A stretch of DNA of 64,000 nucleotides from Hyphomicrobiales bacterium (lineage in GTDB: Bacteria; Pseudomonadota; Alphaproteobacteria; Rhizobiales; Beijerinckiaceae), in assembly GCA_900466745.1 (NCBI GenBank), contig UBNE01000022.1:676-64675 (forward strand), written 5' to 3'. Position 1 is the stretch's first letter. Every line of letters starts with the position of its first letter. Below are positions 62,978 to 64,000 of the stretch, piece after piece. The notes below the pieces were generated by a model, which had not been told where the DNA came from, did not search any database, and saw nothing but the letters and a program-made list of their open reading frames with translations. The position numbers were made by a program, and so were the translations under genes.

Positions 62978-64000
62978 ATGACAGATACCGTCACCAACCA
63001 GCGCTCCGCTCCGACCACGTTCCAGCGGGCCGCGCAAGATGTCGAGCCGTTCGGCGCGACGCCGGCCGGGCTGCAATCCGCCGCGACGCTGCGCAGCCGG
63101 CGCCTGCTCGTGCTCGCCCTCAATCTCGTGACGCTGGCCGGGCTCGCCGCCGGGCTCGCCCGCCTGCTCGGGCTCGGCGGCTGGAGCGGGGTGGATCTGG
63201 CTGTCTTCATCGCCTTCCTCGTCGCGGCGCCCTGGAGCGTCCTCGGTTTCTGGAACGCGGCGATCGGCCTGTGGTTGCTGCATGGCCGCCGCGACGGCCT
63301 CGCCGAGGCGGCGCCCTTCGCGGCGGCCGGCGCCCGGCCGGCGCCGCTGATGCTGCGGACGGCGGTGCTGCTGACGCTGCGCAACGAGGATCCGGAGCGG
63401 GCCTTCGCCCGGATCCGGGCGGTCAAGGACAGTCTCGATGCCACCGGCGAGGGGGTCTGGTTCGATTATTTCGTGCTGTCGGATACGAGCGATCCGGCCG
63501 TGGCGGCGGCCGAGGAGAGGCTGGCGGCCGACTGGGCCCGGGAGATCGGCGAGCCGGCCCGGCTGAGCTATCGCCGGCGCGCGATCAATGCCGGGTTCAA
63601 GGCCGGCAATATCCGCGATTTCTGCGAGCATTGGGGCGAGCGCTACGAGCTGATGCTGCCGCTCGACGCCGACAGCGTCATGGCGGGGGACGCGGTGGTC
63701 GCGCTGGTGCGGATCATGCAGGCCCATCCGAGGCTCGGGATCCTGCAATCGCTGGTGGTCGGCATGCCCAGCCGCTCCGCCTTCGCCCGCATCTTCCAGT
63801 TCGGCATGCGCCACGGCATGCGGCCCTACACGCTGGGGGCGGCCTGGTGGGCCGGCGATTGCGGGCCGTTCTGGGGCCATAACGCGCTGGTGCGGATCGC
63901 GCCCTTCCGCGCGCATTGCCGCCTGCCGGTGCTGCCGGGCGGCCCGCCGCTCGGCGGGGCGGTGATGAGCCACGACCAGGTCGAGGCGGTGCTGATGCGC
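62978..64000 (+). CDS. opgH: Glucan biosynthesis glucosyltransferase OpgH (3' partial)
   Basis: 341 codons to the window edge. Two hydrophobic segments (near residues 45-65 and 70-95) precede a GT2 domain with TLRNEDPERAFARIRAV, SDTSDPAV, YRRRAINAGFKAGNIRDF and LPLDADSVMAGD. This is the MdoH/OpgH inner-membrane enzyme that builds osmoregulated periplasmic glucans from UDP-glucose. The full protein is usually 600-850 residues, so more than half is missing. Confidence 0.9.
   Translation, partial: MTDTVTNQRSAPTTFQRAAQDVEPFGATPAGLQSAATLRSRRLLVLALNLVTLAGLAAGLARLLGLGGWSGVDLAVFIAFLVAAPWSVLGFWNAAIGLWLLHGRRDGLAEAAPFAAAGARPAPLMLRTAVLLTLRNEDPERAFARIRAVKDSLDATGEGVWFDYFVLSDTSDPAVAAAEERLAADWAREIGEPARLSYRRRAINAGFKAGNIRDFCEHWGERYELMLPLDADSVMAGDAVVALVRIMQAHPRLGILQSLVVGMPSRSAFARIFQFGMRHGMRPYTLGAAWWAGDCGPFWGHNALVRIAPFRAHCRLPVLPGGPPLGGAVMSHDQVEAVLMR

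Noticed and set aside
63000-63444. Minus-strand frames within opgH
   Set aside because: They are reverse-strand shadows of the glucosyltransferase, with Ser/Arg-rich composition and no family motif.

Overview
The window is a high-GC, gene-dense stretch of an alphaproteobacterial chromosome, most probably from the order Hyphomicrobiales (Rhizobiales; Bosea-, Methylobacterium- or Chelatococcus-like). The basis is the co-occurrence of the cell-cycle regulators CtrA, ChpT and SciP with FlbD, a flagellar set in rhizobial/caulobacterial order, a DUF1134 (EipA-type) periplasmic protein, a PmtA-like phospholipid methyltransferase and GANTC sites near cell-cycle genes. The genus is inference. I see no insertion sequence, integrase, CRISPR array or rRNA operon; one tRNA gene is present.

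Layout. 1-1350: 3' part of a phage-tail-fibre-like gene (DUF2793). 1370-3100: an IlvD/Edd-type sugar-acid dehydratase. 3167-13941: a nucleotide-sugar block for surface polysaccharide: UDP-glucuronate 4-epimerase, phosphohexomutase, UDP-glucose dehydrogenase, polyprenyl-phosphate sugar transferase, GDP-mannose pyrophosphorylase/isomerase and a full dTDP-L-rhamnose set (rfbB, rfbC, rfbD, rfbA), closed by a perfect bidirectional hairpin. 14033-25450: motility and cell cycle: fliJ, fliI, ctrA, then a minus-strand unit chpT-cheA-cheW-cheY-cheB-cheR. An MFS transporter and a SUOX-fold protein lie between fliI and fliJ. 25579-30094: cysQ, a YHS-domain protein, an EipA homologue, phosphoglucomutase and a small zinc-ribbon protein. 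30180-36137: a cobalamin riboswitch followed by btuB-btuF-btuC-btuD with ATGA overlaps and a fifth gene of unknown function. 36400-38469: tRNA(CAU), pmtA-like gene and mnmA. 38693-51009: flagellar genes fliK, flgD, sciP, fliF-fliG-fliH-fliN-flbD and flhA, interrupted by a Tyr/Arg-rich small protein and an MFS transporter. 51239-57000: transporters, a DUF305 protein beside a Cys/His-rich secreted protein, an acetyltransferase and a coiled-coil membrane protein. 56392-62935: a PfkB kinase/HAD phosphatase pair facing a minus-strand set of oxidoreductase, PTPS-like protein, glycosyltransferase, methyltransferase and RibA. 62978-64000: start of a glucan glucosyltransferase (opgH/mdoH).

How it works together. 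The CckA-ChpT-CtrA relay is represented by chpT and ctrA, its antagonist by sciP, and the downstream class II flagellar genes by the fliF operon and flhA. Sequences with the TTAA-N7-TTAA spacing of CtrA boxes lie in front of sciP, fliF and flhA, so the window holds much of one regulatory circuit. The most novel-looking element is the 58.2-62.9 kb minus-strand set. It joins a GTP cyclohydrolase II to a PTPS-fold protein that lacks part of the usual zinc site, plus tailoring enzymes, and looks like an undescribed pathway to a GTP-derived small molecule. Dispersed 46-47 bp palindromes recur at three intergenic sites.
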